Assembly: GCF_000517105.1 (NCBI RefSeq)
Contig: NZ_ALVT01000034.1
Coordinates: 63,101-127,100 of the forward strand
Direction of reading: 5' to 3'
DNA from: Fischerella sp. PCC 9605
GTDB lineage: Bacteria; Cyanobacteriota; Cyanobacteriia; Cyanobacteriales; Nostocaceae
DNA: 64,000 nt
Part shown: positions 1 to 9,302 of the stretch, in pieces
How the letters are laid out: each line of letters starts with the position of its first letter
How positions within the stretch are numbered: position 1 is the stretch's first letter
Position numbers and translations under genes: made by a program
Notes under the pieces: model-generated
The model's input: the letters and a program-made list of their open reading frames with translations, nothing else
Databases searched by the model: none
Told to the model about the DNA's origin: nothing

Positions 1-1
1 T

Positions 2-1198
2 AGTCCACATCACCAAGTTCCGGTAATTCACGTTGCTGGCACTAATGGTAAGGGTTCTGTTTGTGCCTATCTTTCTTCGGTTCTCACGGAGGCAGGTTAT
101 CGCACAGGACGTTATACTTCTCCTCACCTAGTTGATTGGACAGAACGCATTTGCCTTAACGAACAGCCTATTTCTTCTGAGGAATTTTGCAAATTATTAC
201 TGCAAGTCGAAGCTGCTATTGATCCGGATGAAGAGTCACCGACTCAATTTGAAGTGGTGACAGCAGCAGCTTGGTTGTATTTCGCTCAGCAAAAAATTGA
301 TATTGCAGTGGTAGAAGTAGGACTGGGAGGACGTTTGGATGCTACTAACGTTTGCGATCAACCCCTTGTTACTATTATCACATCTATTAGCCGCGAACAC
401 TGGCAGCAACTCGGGCCTACCATCGCTGATATTGCTAGAGAGAAAGCTGGTATTCTCAAACCTGGATGTCCGGCTGTGATTGGCCCTTTGCCACCAGATG
501 CAGAAAAAGTTGTGCGATCGCGCATTTTGGAATTACAATGCCCTATCTTTACACCCCAGCCAGCGCGTCAAATTTCTACTGGATGGGCAGAATATGAAAG
601 ATTGGGAGATGGGGAGAACCGGAGGTGGGGAGATCACCCCATTCAATACCCTTTGCCATTAGAGGGACAAATTCAGTTGACGAATTCAGCTTTAGCTTTA
701 GCTGCGCTGCAAATCCTGCAAAAACAAGGTTGGCAGATTTCTGAGCAAGCCATAATTAACGGTATGGCCAAAACTAAGTGGCCGGGGCGGATGCAATGGA
801 CTACCTGGAAAAACCATAAATTATTGCTTGATGGTGCTCATAATCCAGCTGCTGCCCAAGTTTTGCGAGATTATGTAGATAGCCTAGATGTCCAAGCAGT
901 CACTTGGGTGATGGGAATGCTTTCGACTAAAGAGCATGAGAAAATTTTTCAAGCCTTACTGCGACCCAATGACCAATTATATTTAGTACCAGTACCCGAT
1001 CATAGTTCAGCTCATCCTAGTGAATTAGCACAGTTAGCTGGAAATATTTGCCTAAAATTGAGTATTTGTAGTACTTTCCCAGATTTAACATCCGCGCTAG
1101 AAGCGGCTTTTTCCTTGACAGATGATTTAGTCGTTTTATGCGGTTCGCTGTATTTAGTCGGACATTTTTTAAAAGAGTCAATAGTCACTAGTCAATAG
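2..1198 (+). CDS. folC: Folylpolyglutamate/dihydrofolate synthase, 5' end missing
   Basis: This enzyme ligates glutamate to dihydropteroate or folates using ATP in the cytoplasm. The frame is open from base 2, so the N-terminus lies outside the window; 398 residues are visible. The P-loop VAGTNGKGS is at visible residues 11-19, the Mur-ligase-like motif VGLGGRLDATNV near residue 108, and LDGAHNP near residue 276, all typical of FolC. A Gly/Arg/Asp-rich stretch near residues 200-215 is encoded by GGGAGATGGGG-like repeat DNA (about 598-645) and looks like an in-frame insertion. The gene ends in TTGACTA-type repeats, just before a convergent minus-strand gene. Only the length of the missing part is uncertain. 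Confidence 0.95.
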   Translation, partial: SPHHQVPVIHVAGTNGKGSVCAYLSSVLTEAGYRTGRYTSPHLVDWTERICLNEQPISSEEFCKLLLQVEAAIDPDEESPTQFEVVTAAAWLYFAQQKIDIAVVEVGLGGRLDATNVCDQPLVTIITSISREHWQQLGPTIADIAREKAGILKPGCPAVIGPLPPDAEKVVRSRILELQCPIFTPQPARQISTGWAEYERLGDGENRRWGDHPIQYPLPLEGQIQLTNSALALAALQILQKQGWQISEQAIINGMAKTKWPGRMQWTTWKNHKLLLDGAHNPAAAQVLRDYVDSLDVQAVTWVMGMLSTKEHEKIFQALLRPNDQLYLVPVPDHSSAHPSELAQLAGNICLKLSICSTFPDLTSALEAAFSLTDDLVVLCGSLYLVGHFLKESIVTSQ

Positions 1199-1227
1199 TC
1201 AAGAGTTTGTTGACTATTGACTAATGA

Positions 1228-2526
1228 CTATTGACTGTTCCACTCCTGTGCTGCATCTTCTACGGCTTTATCTACCGTCTTCTCGTCTAGCATTGCTGCT
1301 TGCAGGTTCTCATAAATTGCCTTTTGCAGGAGATTGAAATTCTTCAAGGTTGGGGTTAGAATCTCTGCCTGTTGCAGTTGACTGGCACTGACTACACGCG
1401 CTTTATCTATATTAGAGGCATTTGCCGATACATCCTTAAAGTAACTGTCAGACAGCGCTTTTTTTGTAGATGGCAGGACATTTGCTTTTTTGGCAAATGC
1501 TAGCTGATTTTCGTCATTAGTAACAAACAGGGCAAATTTCACAGCGGCGTCTGGTTGTTTTGTGTCGCGCGGAATAACTACATTCATTACAGCGACATTT
1601 TTCTTACCGGTGTCACCAGTGATTTGTGGTGCCGTGGCGGAAGCTTTGGCGATCGCAGGCGCATTATTGGCAATCTGCTTGAGAAATTCGGGGCCTGAAG
1701 CTAGTAAAGCTGTTTCTCCTGCCTGGTATAACTCTATAGCATGACGATGTCCTTGTGTCAATACTTCTTTAGGAAGTAGTCCTTTTTTGTAAAGATCTAC
1801 CCAATACTGAAATGCTGCTTTACCTTGAGGAGAGTTAAAGGCAGCTTTCCCTTCGGCATCCACTAGGGTTACTCCCATCTGCACGAAAGATTCTAAAACC
1901 TCACCGGAATCTTGCGGAACAAAAGTAACAAAAAAGGCATACTTACCAGTTTTATCTTTAATTTGTTGCGCCACCTGCGCCAATTCAGTGTAAGTAGCAG
2001 GTGGTTTATTTATACCTGCCTGTTTTAATAAATCAGTGTTATAAATGGTTAGCCGCGTGGTGAGATACCAGGGTATTCCAAAACTCTTACCATTCAGTGT
2101 GCTGGCTTTCCATATATTTGGCAGATATGCAAATTGTACGTCATTTGGAATTTTTGTATCTAAATCTAACCAGGCATTTCGACCTGCTAATTGCGATGCA
2201 AAATCGGGATTCAGATTCACAACATCAGGTGGCGTTTTTGCGGAGACAGCTGTTAAAATTTTGTTTTCCATTTCCGCCCAAGGTATATCCACCCAGTTAA
2301 CCTTTATACCTGAATTTTGCGATTCAAAAGTCGCAATCAGGCTTTGGAAGTAGTCGGTAAATTGAGGTTTGAGTTGCATCGTCCAAAACTCAATTGTTGC
2401 CACTCCTGAAGATGCCTGTTTTGTGCTTGGACTGACGTTACCCGTGCTGCAACTGACAATCCAGCTTGTCAATAAGCCAAGTAACGCCCAAACAGCTAAT
2501 CTTTTACATTTTTGAATTTGAATCAT
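1228..2526 (-). CDS. ABC transporter substrate-binding lipoprotein (family 1, sugar-type)
   Basis: The 432-residue protein starts with a positively charged, hydrophobic signal peptide ending in a lipobox (WIVSCSTG, Cys about residue 26), so it is expected to be a lipoprotein at the outer face of the plasma membrane. The body reads as a family 1 extracellular solute-binding protein: IEFWTMQLKPQFTDYF near the mature N-terminus, then WYLTTRLTIYNTDLLKQAGI and a C-terminal region typical of maltose/glycerol-3-phosphate-type binders. No permease or ATPase gene is adjacent, so the substrate cannot be inferred from context. Start is ATG at 2526. The gene is convergent with folC. Confidence 0.85.
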   Translation of the reverse strand: MIQIQKCKRLAVWALLGLLTSWIVSCSTGNVSPSTKQASSGVATIEFWTMQLKPQFTDYFQSLIATFESQNSGIKVNWVDIPWAEMENKILTAVSAKTPPDVVNLNPDFASQLAGRNAWLDLDTKIPNDVQFAYLPNIWKASTLNGKSFGIPWYLTTRLTIYNTDLLKQAGINKPPATYTELAQVAQQIKDKTGKYAFFVTFVPQDSGEVLESFVQMGVTLVDAEGKAAFNSPQGKAAFQYWVDLYKKGLLPKEVLTQGHRHAIELYQAGETALLASGPEFLKQIANNAPAIAKASATAPQITGDTGKKNVAVMNVVIPRDTKQPDAAVKFALFVTNDENQLAFAKKANVLPSTKKALSDSYFKDVSANASNIDKARVVSASQLQQAEILTPTLKNFNLLQKAIYENLQAAMLDEKTVDKAVEDAAQEWNSQ

Positions 2527-2711
2527 TGTGCTTGTAGTTCAGTTAAACCGGGGTGAAAAATTGATGCAGAATTTTCGAGATTATAAAGTCAATAGTCATT
2601 AATCATTAGTCATTGATCATTGATTCTTCACAAAGGACAAATGATTAATGACAAAGGACAAAACAGCTTAACATTTAAATTTTTCAACTTAGCAGTCATG
2701 CGGGCAAAACT

Positions 2712-3818
2712 GTGGTTAAAAGCTTCAAGAGTCTGTTTGGCAAATCAAAGGGCGGAGTCGGCATTGAGCTTTCTCCACAATGCGTAAATGTTGCTCGTTT
2801 ACGCAAACAACGCCAAGGTCTGAAACTAGACGCCTTAACATCGGTAGCAGTTCCAGAAGGTGTTTTTGTCGATGGTCAAATTGCCGATCCTCCAACAATG
2901 GCGCAAATCATCCAGCAGGCGCTCTCTGAGAGTAAAATCAATGCTTCTAGAGTTGCTACTGCCGTAACGGGACGAGATTCAATTGTGCGTCTGATACCCG
3001 TTCCAGCTGAGTTAGATGATAAGGAACTGCGGGAGATGGTGTTAAACCACGAAGCAGGTTTGTATTTGCCTTATCCTCGTGAAGAAGCTGATGTGGATTA
3101 TCAGAAACTTGGGTACTTTGTAGATGAAGATGGCATAGAAAAGGTACAGGTGCTTCTGGTTGCGACTCGCAAAGAAATTACTGATACCTATATAAATACG
3201 TTCGAGCAAATAGGACTGCAAGTCGATGTTTTAGAGATTAACAGTTTTGCACTGATTCGGACAATTCGCGATCAGCTGCGGCAATTTAGCCCACAAGAAG
3301 CCGCTGTGCTAGTCGATATAGAGTTCGACAGCACGGAAATTGCGATCGTTGTCAATGGAGTACCGCAATTTTCGCGTACAGTTCCACTTGGGACTTATCA
3401 GATGCAAATGGCACTAGCAAGGGCAATGAACTTACCTGCATCACGAGACATGGAACTGTTGCAGGGAATGACCATTCCTTTAACTCCTATGGAGGGTGGA
3501 AAAACTGGTGTCACCGAAGCTAATCCTGGTATGGCAGCGATGATGCGGGTGTTGGGAGAACTTACGGATGAATTGCGCCGTTCCATCGATTTTTATTTGA
3601 ATCAAAGTGAAAATTTGGAAGTAGCGCAGATTTTGCTGGCGGGACCGGGTGGCGGATTAGCACAGCTTGATGAGTTCTTCACACAACGATTGAGTTTACC
3701 AACCTCTCAAGTAGATCCAATTGGATCTTTGTCATTGCAAGTTGACGAAGAAAAATTTCCAGCAGTGCAACGTCCTGGACTGGGAATAGTGCTTGGTCTT
3801 GGTGTGCGGGAGGCGTGA
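2712..3818 (+). CDS. pilM: Type IV pilus assembly protein PilM
   Basis: PilM is an actin-like cytoplasmic ATPase-fold protein that binds the N-terminus of PilN and links the motor to the inner-membrane alignment complex. The 368 residues begin MVKSFKSLFGKSKGGVGIEL, with the phosphate-1-like motif VGIELSPQCVNVARL, and the later LVDIEFDSTEIAIVVNG and ILLAGPGGGLAQLDEF segments match the family. The start is GTG at 2712; no strong Shine-Dalgarno is visible. It is followed by pilN, pilO and pilQ on the same strand, the usual order, but the pilM-pilN gap is stretched to about 196 bp by repeats. These genes support twitching motility, hormogonium movement and DNA uptake in related cyanobacteria. Confidence 0.93.
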   Translation: MVKSFKSLFGKSKGGVGIELSPQCVNVARLRKQRQGLKLDALTSVAVPEGVFVDGQIADPPTMAQIIQQALSESKINASRVATAVTGRDSIVRLIPVPAELDDKELREMVLNHEAGLYLPYPREEADVDYQKLGYFVDEDGIEKVQVLLVATRKEITDTYINTFEQIGLQVDVLEINSFALIRTIRDQLRQFSPQEAAVLVDIEFDSTEIAIVVNGVPQFSRTVPLGTYQMQMALARAMNLPASRDMELLQGMTIPLTPMEGGKTGVTEANPGMAAMMRVLGELTDELRRSIDFYLNQSENLEVAQILLAGPGGGLAQLDEFFTQRLSLPTSQVDPIGSLSLQVDEEKFPAVQRPGLGIVLGLGVREA

Positions 3819-4014
3819 AAGGGAGAGTGGGAGATGGGGAAGGGGGGGCCCCACTTTGTGGGGATAAGGGGCAATGGGGAGATGGGGAGAGGGGGAGAGT
3901 GGGGGAGTGGGAGACTAACCACTAACCCTTCGGGTTCGCTAGTCGCTCATGGGGGGAACCCCCAAGACCGCGCTAGCTCACCACTAACCACTAACTACTA
4001 ACTAATGACTAAAA
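3819..4014. repeat. Composite repeat region between pilM and pilN
   Basis: The 196-bp gap consists almost wholly of repeats: GGGAGATGGGG-type runs, a 75-bp module (3921-3995) found again in inverted orientation at 19361-19435, and heptameric CCACTAA/ACTAACT units that run up to the pilN start. No gene is visible here. The position inside an otherwise tight pil cluster means the operon is either transcribed through the repeats or split by them. Confidence 0.85.
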
Positions 4015-4776
4015 ATGTACAGTTTAGATATTAACTTTCTTAAAGACCGCCCAAATTTCCAGAAAAATACTGAAAAGAAGCCGAAATCATCACTCAAGCC
4101 TGGAAATTTAACACCTGTATTTATAGGAGTGGGGATTGGTGTGCTTTTCCCAGCTTTTGCGGGAACTGGTTGGTGGCTTTTGCAAGCGAAAAATGCCGAG
4201 TTAGAGCAGTTGATAGCGCAACTGGAGGAGGAGAGCAAGAGCTTAGATGCACAAATCGGTAGCATTAACAAAATTCGGGAAGAAACCAACAAAGTCAAGG
4301 GGGAAACGCAATCTTTAGTTGCCGTGTTCGATCAGATTCGTGCTTGGTCAGCAATGTTACAAGATTTGCGCGATCGCATTCCAGCGTCAGTACAAATTGA
4401 AAATGTTAGACAAACACCACCTGCTGCCCCAGTAGAGGGACAACCACCACCCAATCCCGCTGGCGGAATGGCAATTACTGGCTTAGCTCGCTCCTTTAAC
4501 GATGTCAACGATTTTTTGCTGATTCTGCAACAATCTCGTTTCTTTAAAGCCAACGAAGCAAAAATTGTTTCAGCAGAATTAGTAGATGCACCGATAAAAA
4601 ATTCTCCTCCTCAAGGTGTAGCGATTAAACCACCTCAAATAGTTAGATACAACATTCAAACCAGCCTAAGTGATGTTCCAGCTTCGGAGTTAGTTAGAGA
4701 GTTGGAGCAAAAAGGCACAGTGGGATTAGTGGCACGCATTCGCAGTCTGCAACAAACAGGAGTCATTCAAAAATGA
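4015..4776 (+). CDS. pilN: Type IV pilus assembly protein PilN
   Basis: A bitopic inner-membrane protein of 253 residues. The cytoplasmic N-terminus begins MYSLDINFLKDRP, the conserved PilM-binding type of motif, followed by a transmembrane segment at about residues 36-60 and a coiled coil (about 62-110, rich in Glu/Gln/Lys). The periplasmic part carries a PilN-type fold with GMAITGLARSFNDVNDFLLIL. It forms the PilMNO alignment platform. Its stop overlaps the pilO start by four bases (ATGA at 4773-4776), implying translational coupling. The region just before the ATG is heptamer repeat, with no clear ribosome binding site. Confidence 0.9.
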   Translation: MYSLDINFLKDRPNFQKNTEKKPKSSLKPGNLTPVFIGVGIGVLFPAFAGTGWWLLQAKNAELEQLIAQLEEESKSLDAQIGSINKIREETNKVKGETQSLVAVFDQIRAWSAMLQDLRDRIPASVQIENVRQTPPAAPVEGQPPPNPAGGMAITGLARSFNDVNDFLLILQQSRFFKANEAKIVSAELVDAPIKNSPPQGVAIKPPQIVRYNIQTSLSDVPASELVRELEQKGTVGLVARIRSLQQTGVIQK

Positions 4777-5531
4777 CGCTGAGTGAAGATTTTAATTTTG
4801 TAGAAGGTGGGGAATTAGAGGAAGGGGCATCATCAACCTACCCCGTTGTTTTTGGCATCACCTTCACACCCAAAATCATCGGCATCCTAGTGGGGGTATT
4901 GGGTTTTGCCGGGGCCCTTTACATGTTGCTTAACTTGGTAATGCCAGCTTGGGAAACCTTTCAGCAACAGCAAGCAAAACAAAGCGAACTGCAAGGGCAA
5001 ATTGACCAAAAGAAAGCCACCATCAAACAGATGGACAAGGTAAAACAAGAGTTAGCAGAAGCCAAACAACAACAAACCCAGGTGTTAGGATTGTTTGCTA
5101 ACGAAAAAACATTGGATACACTACTGCTGGATTTGAATCGTTTGGTTGAGTCTGGCAGCGGTAAAATTTCTGCTAATGCTGTTAGAGCTAAACTGAAGAA
5201 ATTTGTGCCAGCTTCAGATAAAGCTGAACCGATTACCGATGGATCGTTAGGATCACAGGTTGACGGCAAACTGAAACGCAGGAGCGTCAATATCGAAATT
5301 GTCGGCACTTATGAACAAACGCAATCAATTCTTCGTAATATTGAACGTTTGCAGCCTTTGTTGATAGTTAAGGACTATCAATCTACATTAGCTCCAGAAC
5401 CTGCTCCAGAACCAGGCAAAGTGGCAATTAGGATGGGGCCAGCACCAATTTCTACATCTTTCCAATTACAGGCATTGATGCCGCTTACTCCAGAAGAAAT
5501 TGCAGCTGTCCAAGCAGCGCCGAAGAAGTGA
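4773..5531 (+). CDS. pilO: Type IV pilus assembly protein PilO
   Basis: A 252-residue bitopic membrane protein: short acidic cytoplasmic N-terminus, transmembrane helix at about residues 30-55 (ITFTPKIIGILVGVLGFAGA), a Gln/Lys-rich coiled coil (about 60-105), then a ferredoxin-like periplasmic domain (RRSVNIEIVGTYEQTQSILR). It pairs with PilN in the alignment complex. It overlaps pilN by four bases. No pilP follows; cyanobacteria commonly lack pilP, and the next pil gene is the secretin, 805 bp downstream. Confidence 0.9.
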   Translation: MTLSEDFNFVEGGELEEGASSTYPVVFGITFTPKIIGILVGVLGFAGALYMLLNLVMPAWETFQQQQAKQSELQGQIDQKKATIKQMDKVKQELAEAKQQQTQVLGLFANEKTLDTLLLDLNRLVESGSGKISANAVRAKLKKFVPASDKAEPITDGSLGSQVDGKLKRRSVNIEIVGTYEQTQSILRNIERLQPLLIVKDYQSTLAPEPAPEPGKVAIRMGPAPISTSFQLQALMPLTPEEIAAVQAAPKK

Positions 5532-6336
5532 TGGGGAGATGGGGTGATGGGGCGAGAGATTTACTCTTTTTCCTAAAAACATGAATGCTCAAGGATGGGT
5601 ATGATCCCACACACCCTCTAGTTCCCAGGTTCTACCTGGGAATCAAGGGACTGCGAGGCTCTGCCTCTAGCGCTAATACACAACGCAGAGCCTCCTTGTA
5701 GCGCATTCCTTGCCTGAAGCCAAGGAACGAGATTATACCAAATTGGTATAGGGATTCTTGTTTCAAAATTCTGGAATAGCCTATTAATCAATGGTTTTAA
5801 TCCAAAATCTAAAATCCAAAATCCAAAATTGGTATTAGAGGAGTATAACCCCCCATTGATTCACCAACAGAATCGTGTTTTGGGGGGTTAGAGGGATTTT
5901 TTTGCGCTCTTTTTGGTCAAAATTTACTCAAAGTAAAGTCTGTTTGTTTGTTTTCTCAGGCGATCGCTAACAATGAATGAAAATTCTCAAAAGAATTTGA
6001 TTAAACGGTGTTATTTTATGCAGGTTTTTAGGGAATTATAGCAACAACAGCGATCGCGCTTACGCAAAAATACCATGTATCTAAGTTAAATTTCATGCTG
6101 TCTTAACAGGTTTTAGCCCAGTACGGTTCAGTTAACTTTTTGCTCCCCCCAACCCCCCTAAAAAAGGGGGGCTGTAAGATTCAATTTCCCCCCTTTTTTA
6201 GGGGGGCTAGGGGGGATCTCCAAGGATTTAACATTGCTTGATCTGTATTGGGTTTTAGCCGGAAAGTTATGTTCAGGCTAGCTACACAAAAATTTCAAAA
6301 ATTGTCTAGAAATCGGTTTAATGTGAGGAATGAACT
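5532..6336. repeat. 805-bp repeat-rich gap between pilO and pilQ
   Basis: No gene is visible. The stretch holds a hairpin-forming dispersed repeat around 5613-5730 (TTCCCAGG/CCTGGGAA and AGGCTCTGCCT units), a 10-bp inverted repeat TAACCCCCCA/TGGGGGGTTA (5846-5855 and 5881-5890), and a large G/C-run inverted repeat at about 6142-6216 made of CCCCCC...TAAAAAAGGGGGG arms. These could terminate pilMNO transcription, so pilQ may have its own promoter in 6217-6336. Confidence 0.7.
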
Positions 6337-8694
6337 GTGAAACAGCTTCACGGTAACAGTTTAATATTAGGCGCAACCGCTATAGTTTTTTTAGCGGCTC
6401 ATCCAGCCCAAGCACAAGTTACTAAAATTACGGATGTGCAGCTAAAAACAGCTAATGGCGGAATCAACCTTATTTTAAAAACTTCTTCTGGCTCCCGCCC
6501 CCAAATTTTTACCACACAAAGAGGTAAAACTTTAGTTGCAGATATTATTAATACTCAACTACGCTTACCCCAAGGCAATAGTTTCCGCAAAGAAAACCCC
6601 GCTCCAGGAATTACCTCTATTGAAGTTGCTCAGTTGGATGCCAATAGCATCAGAGTCTTGGTGATTGGGGCTGACAGTGCCCCTAGCAGCCAACCTGTAG
6701 CCCGAGGAGCAAACAACATCACACTCGGCTTTGCCCCCACAGGAGGAACCACAGCATCAGCACCAACACCTCCCCAAGCACCTACTCCTAACCCAGCACC
6801 AGCACCAACACCAGTCCCATCGGTTCCACCTGTTGTTCCTAATCCGCAAGTCAGCATTGATGGCACACCAGCGCAAACAGCCGGGCCTGGTCAACCTCCA
6901 ACTCCAGCTCCGCCTTTCTTACCTAGAGCCGTCGCTCCGCCAGTGGGAGATATAGCCATCTCTAATATTGATGCTTCTCCCAGTGTAGTTGACTTAGGAA
7001 CTCAAGAACGTGTACCCCGTCTAGTGCTGCGAGATGCGCCAGTACGCGAAGTGCTGTCACTGCTTGCTCGTGCGGCTGGCTTGAACTTGGCTTATACAGG
7101 AGCCGATGCAACTGGGGGACAAGGAGGACAGACAATTTCTCTAGATATAGAAAACGAGCCAGTGCAAGATGTGTTTAACTATGTCTTGCGTTTGAGTGGT
7201 CTGGAAGCTAACCGTAGCGGACGCACACTTTTTGTGGGGCCAAGACTACCCAATTCCACACGTGATGTGGTGATGCGGAACCTGCGACTTAATCAGGTCA
7301 CGATAGGAACTGCCCTAAACTTTTTGGTGTCCTTGGGTGCAGAAAGTGCTGTCAACCGCGAACGACAAGTAACCAACGTCAGTGCTGTTCCTGTAGGTAA
7401 CGGAGTTGCTCCCATCACTCAAACTCAGACCACTACAGAAACAAGAGTTGAAACTCAACGCATTGATTTTCAAGATTCCAAGCCTCTACTCCGAGGTTTG
7501 CAGGCATTAGGAGACGAGCGTACAAATTCCCTGACTTTGATTGGCCCTCCCAGACTAGTTGAGATTGCAATGGCTCAACTAACGCAGCTAGACATCCGTC
7601 GTCGGCAAGTGGCAGTTAATGTCAAAATTATTGATGTTAACCTTTTGAATACCAAGGACGTAAACACCAGCTTTTCCTTTGGCGTTGGTAAGAATTTCTT
7701 TACTAGTGATGGTGGTGCAGCATCTCTAAATTTTGGTGGGTCTAGACCACCTACTAATGCTGAAGCTGCAAGCAGTGTGACTAGTACACCAGTCATTACT
7801 AATCCTATTAAAGGAGGAACATTTATGAATGTTTCACCAGGTGGTATACAAGGGGCAGAAGCTAGTTTAGGCAAGGATGGCAATCCATTACAACCTGGTA
7901 TCACGAATTATGTTCCGGGAACGACTGGAGCTGAAATTGTACCAACTGAGATTAATACTGATACTGGTGAGCCTACTAAGTATGAATTACAACCCAAGAA
8001 GACTAGCGACATATATACATACGCTCTGCCGACTTTGTACCAGTTTCCTAAACGTTTTCTCCTCAGTCTGCAATCTCAGGTGCAAAGTGGCAATGCCAAA
8101 ATTTTGACTGACCCAACTTTAATAGTACAAGAGGGTCAAACAGCTAATGTCAAACTGACTCAGGAAGTGCTAGGAAACATTACGAGCAAAATAACTAGTA
8201 CTGATGGTATCGCTACACAAACAATTACAGCTGAGAAAACAGATGTAGGTTTAACCCTGGGTGTCAAAGTTGATCGGATTGACGACAATGGTTTTGTCTC
8301 CTTATCAGTGGCTCCCGTTGTCAAAGCACCCCAATCGGCAGCTGATCTAAATGTTGGAGGAGGTAATATTCAAAAAATATTTTTAGTGTCTGAACGCTCC
8401 CTGAATTCTGGCATGATTCGCCTACGCGATGGTCAGACGCTAATTCTCAGTGGTATCATCCAAGACACAGATAGAGCCACTGTTTCTAAACTTCCCATCT
8501 TGGGGGATCTTCCCCTCATTGGTTCGCTGTTTAGAAGGACAAACAAACAGAACCAGCGGAATGAGGTGATTGTATTGCTCACACCTCAAGTTATGGATGA
8601 TTCTGAGCGTTCTTCTTTTGGCTATAACTATACTCCTAGCCCAGAGGTGCGGCAAATGCTTGAGCGTCGGGGCTTGCAGGTTCCGAAGCGGTGA
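6337..8694 (+). CDS. pilQ: Type IV pilus secretin PilQ with AMIN domain
   Basis: The outer-membrane secretin through which the pilus passes. The 785 residues contain a signal peptide (cleavage near HPAQAQ, about residue 27), an AMIN domain (about 28-130) that binds peptidoglycan, a long Pro/Thr/Ala linker (about 135-195), a secretin/TonB short domain (VREVLSLLARAAGLNLAY, about 235), N-domains, and the C-terminal secretin barrel with LRDGQTLILSGIIQDT and KLPILGDLPLIGSLF. The start is GTG at 6337, supported by GAGGAA about 7 bases upstream. It completes the pilMNOQ set. Confidence 0.94.
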   Translation: MKQLHGNSLILGATAIVFLAAHPAQAQVTKITDVQLKTANGGINLILKTSSGSRPQIFTTQRGKTLVADIINTQLRLPQGNSFRKENPAPGITSIEVAQLDANSIRVLVIGADSAPSSQPVARGANNITLGFAPTGGTTASAPTPPQAPTPNPAPAPTPVPSVPPVVPNPQVSIDGTPAQTAGPGQPPTPAPPFLPRAVAPPVGDIAISNIDASPSVVDLGTQERVPRLVLRDAPVREVLSLLARAAGLNLAYTGADATGGQGGQTISLDIENEPVQDVFNYVLRLSGLEANRSGRTLFVGPRLPNSTRDVVMRNLRLNQVTIGTALNFLVSLGAESAVNRERQVTNVSAVPVGNGVAPITQTQTTTETRVETQRIDFQDSKPLLRGLQALGDERTNSLTLIGPPRLVEIAMAQLTQLDIRRRQVAVNVKIIDVNLLNTKDVNTSFSFGVGKNFFTSDGGAASLNFGGSRPPTNAEAASSVTSTPVITNPIKGGTFMNVSPGGIQGAEASLGKDGNPLQPGITNYVPGTTGAEIVPTEINTDTGEPTKYELQPKKTSDIYTYALPTLYQFPKRFLLSLQSQVQSGNAKILTDPTLIVQEGQTANVKLTQEVLGNITSKITSTDGIATQTITAEKTDVGLTLGVKVDRIDDNGFVSLSVAPVVKAPQSAADLNVGGGNIQKIFLVSERSLNSGMIRLRDGQTLILSGIIQDTDRATVSKLPILGDLPLIGSLFRRTNKQNQRNEVIVLLTPQVMDDSERSSFGYNYTPSPEVRQMLERRGLQVPKR

Positions 8695-8732
8695 GTAGCC
8701 ATCATGAACTGTGTACATCAGAATGAATGAAA

Positions 8733-8796
8733 AACCTCACCCCGTCCTATCGGACACCCCTCTCCTTAGCAAGGAGAGGGGAAAGGGTGAGGTTTA
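8733..8796. repeat. Inverted repeat after pilQ (CTCACCCC family), possible terminator
   Basis: Arms AAACCTCACCC (8733-8743) and GGGTGAGGTTT (8786-8796) enclose a second hairpin, CCCCTCTCC/GGAGAGGGG. The same kind of element occurs at 26372-26433 and, within longer elements, at about 19575-19632 and 57935-58000. Here it lies 38 bp after pilQ and could act as its terminator. Confidence 0.65.
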
Positions 8797-8860
8797 TTTT
8801 CAAGATAGATGGGGAAATCGGAAAATAGCGATTCTTCGCCTCTTTCGCAACAAAAGAATA

Positions 8861-9079
8861 ATGCCTGTGATTTGCAAGTTGAAAGAATTAATGGATGAGC
8901 GAGGCTTAAGTCAGTTAAAGCTTGCTCAAGACACTGGCTTAAGTCCAACAACTATTGGTAGTCTCTACCGCCACCAAATTGTGCGCCGTATTGATTGCGA
9001 TACAGCAGAAGTTTTAATGGATTACTTCGGTTTAAAAACATTGTCAGAGTTATACGAGCGTCGAACCGAAGCTGAATAA
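8861..9079 (+). CDS. Small XRE-family helix-turn-helix regulator
   Basis: A 72-residue protein, MPVICKLKELMDERGLSQ..., made of little more than a Cro/CI-type HTH (LSQLKLAQDTGLSPTTIGSLY). The frame is open further upstream to 8711, but that part runs through the hairpin repeat at 8733-8796, so the ATG at 8861 is preferred. Its targets are unknown. It lies upstream of a VapBC-like pair but 224 bp away, so it is probably independent. Confidence 0.8.
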   Translation: MPVICKLKELMDERGLSQLKLAQDTGLSPTTIGSLYRHQIVRRIDCDTAEVLMDYFGLKTLSELYERRTEAE

Positions 9080-9302
9080 TCTCTCACTACTGAGAAGCCC
9101 GCGATCGCTGTCTGCTTGCAGCACCGCCAGGAGATATCACTTTATAGAGCGATCGCTCTATTCTGGTTTGATTCGCCCGCACGATGGGCAAATACTCATT
9201 CTCACCCCATCTTGACCTACTTTTCTATCTCCTCATTAGTGTGGTTTGGTGAATTCCTTGAAACTCTAGAATGAATCTATCTATAAATTGAAGACAAGGC
9301 AA

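Noticed and set aside
6630-6866. Minus-strand Gly-rich frame within pilQ
   Set aside because: It is the complement of the Pro/Thr/Ala linker of pilQ and has no homology features.
8711-8860. N-terminal extension of the HTH protein
   Set aside because: It runs through a hairpin repeat; the domain starts just after the ATG at 8861.
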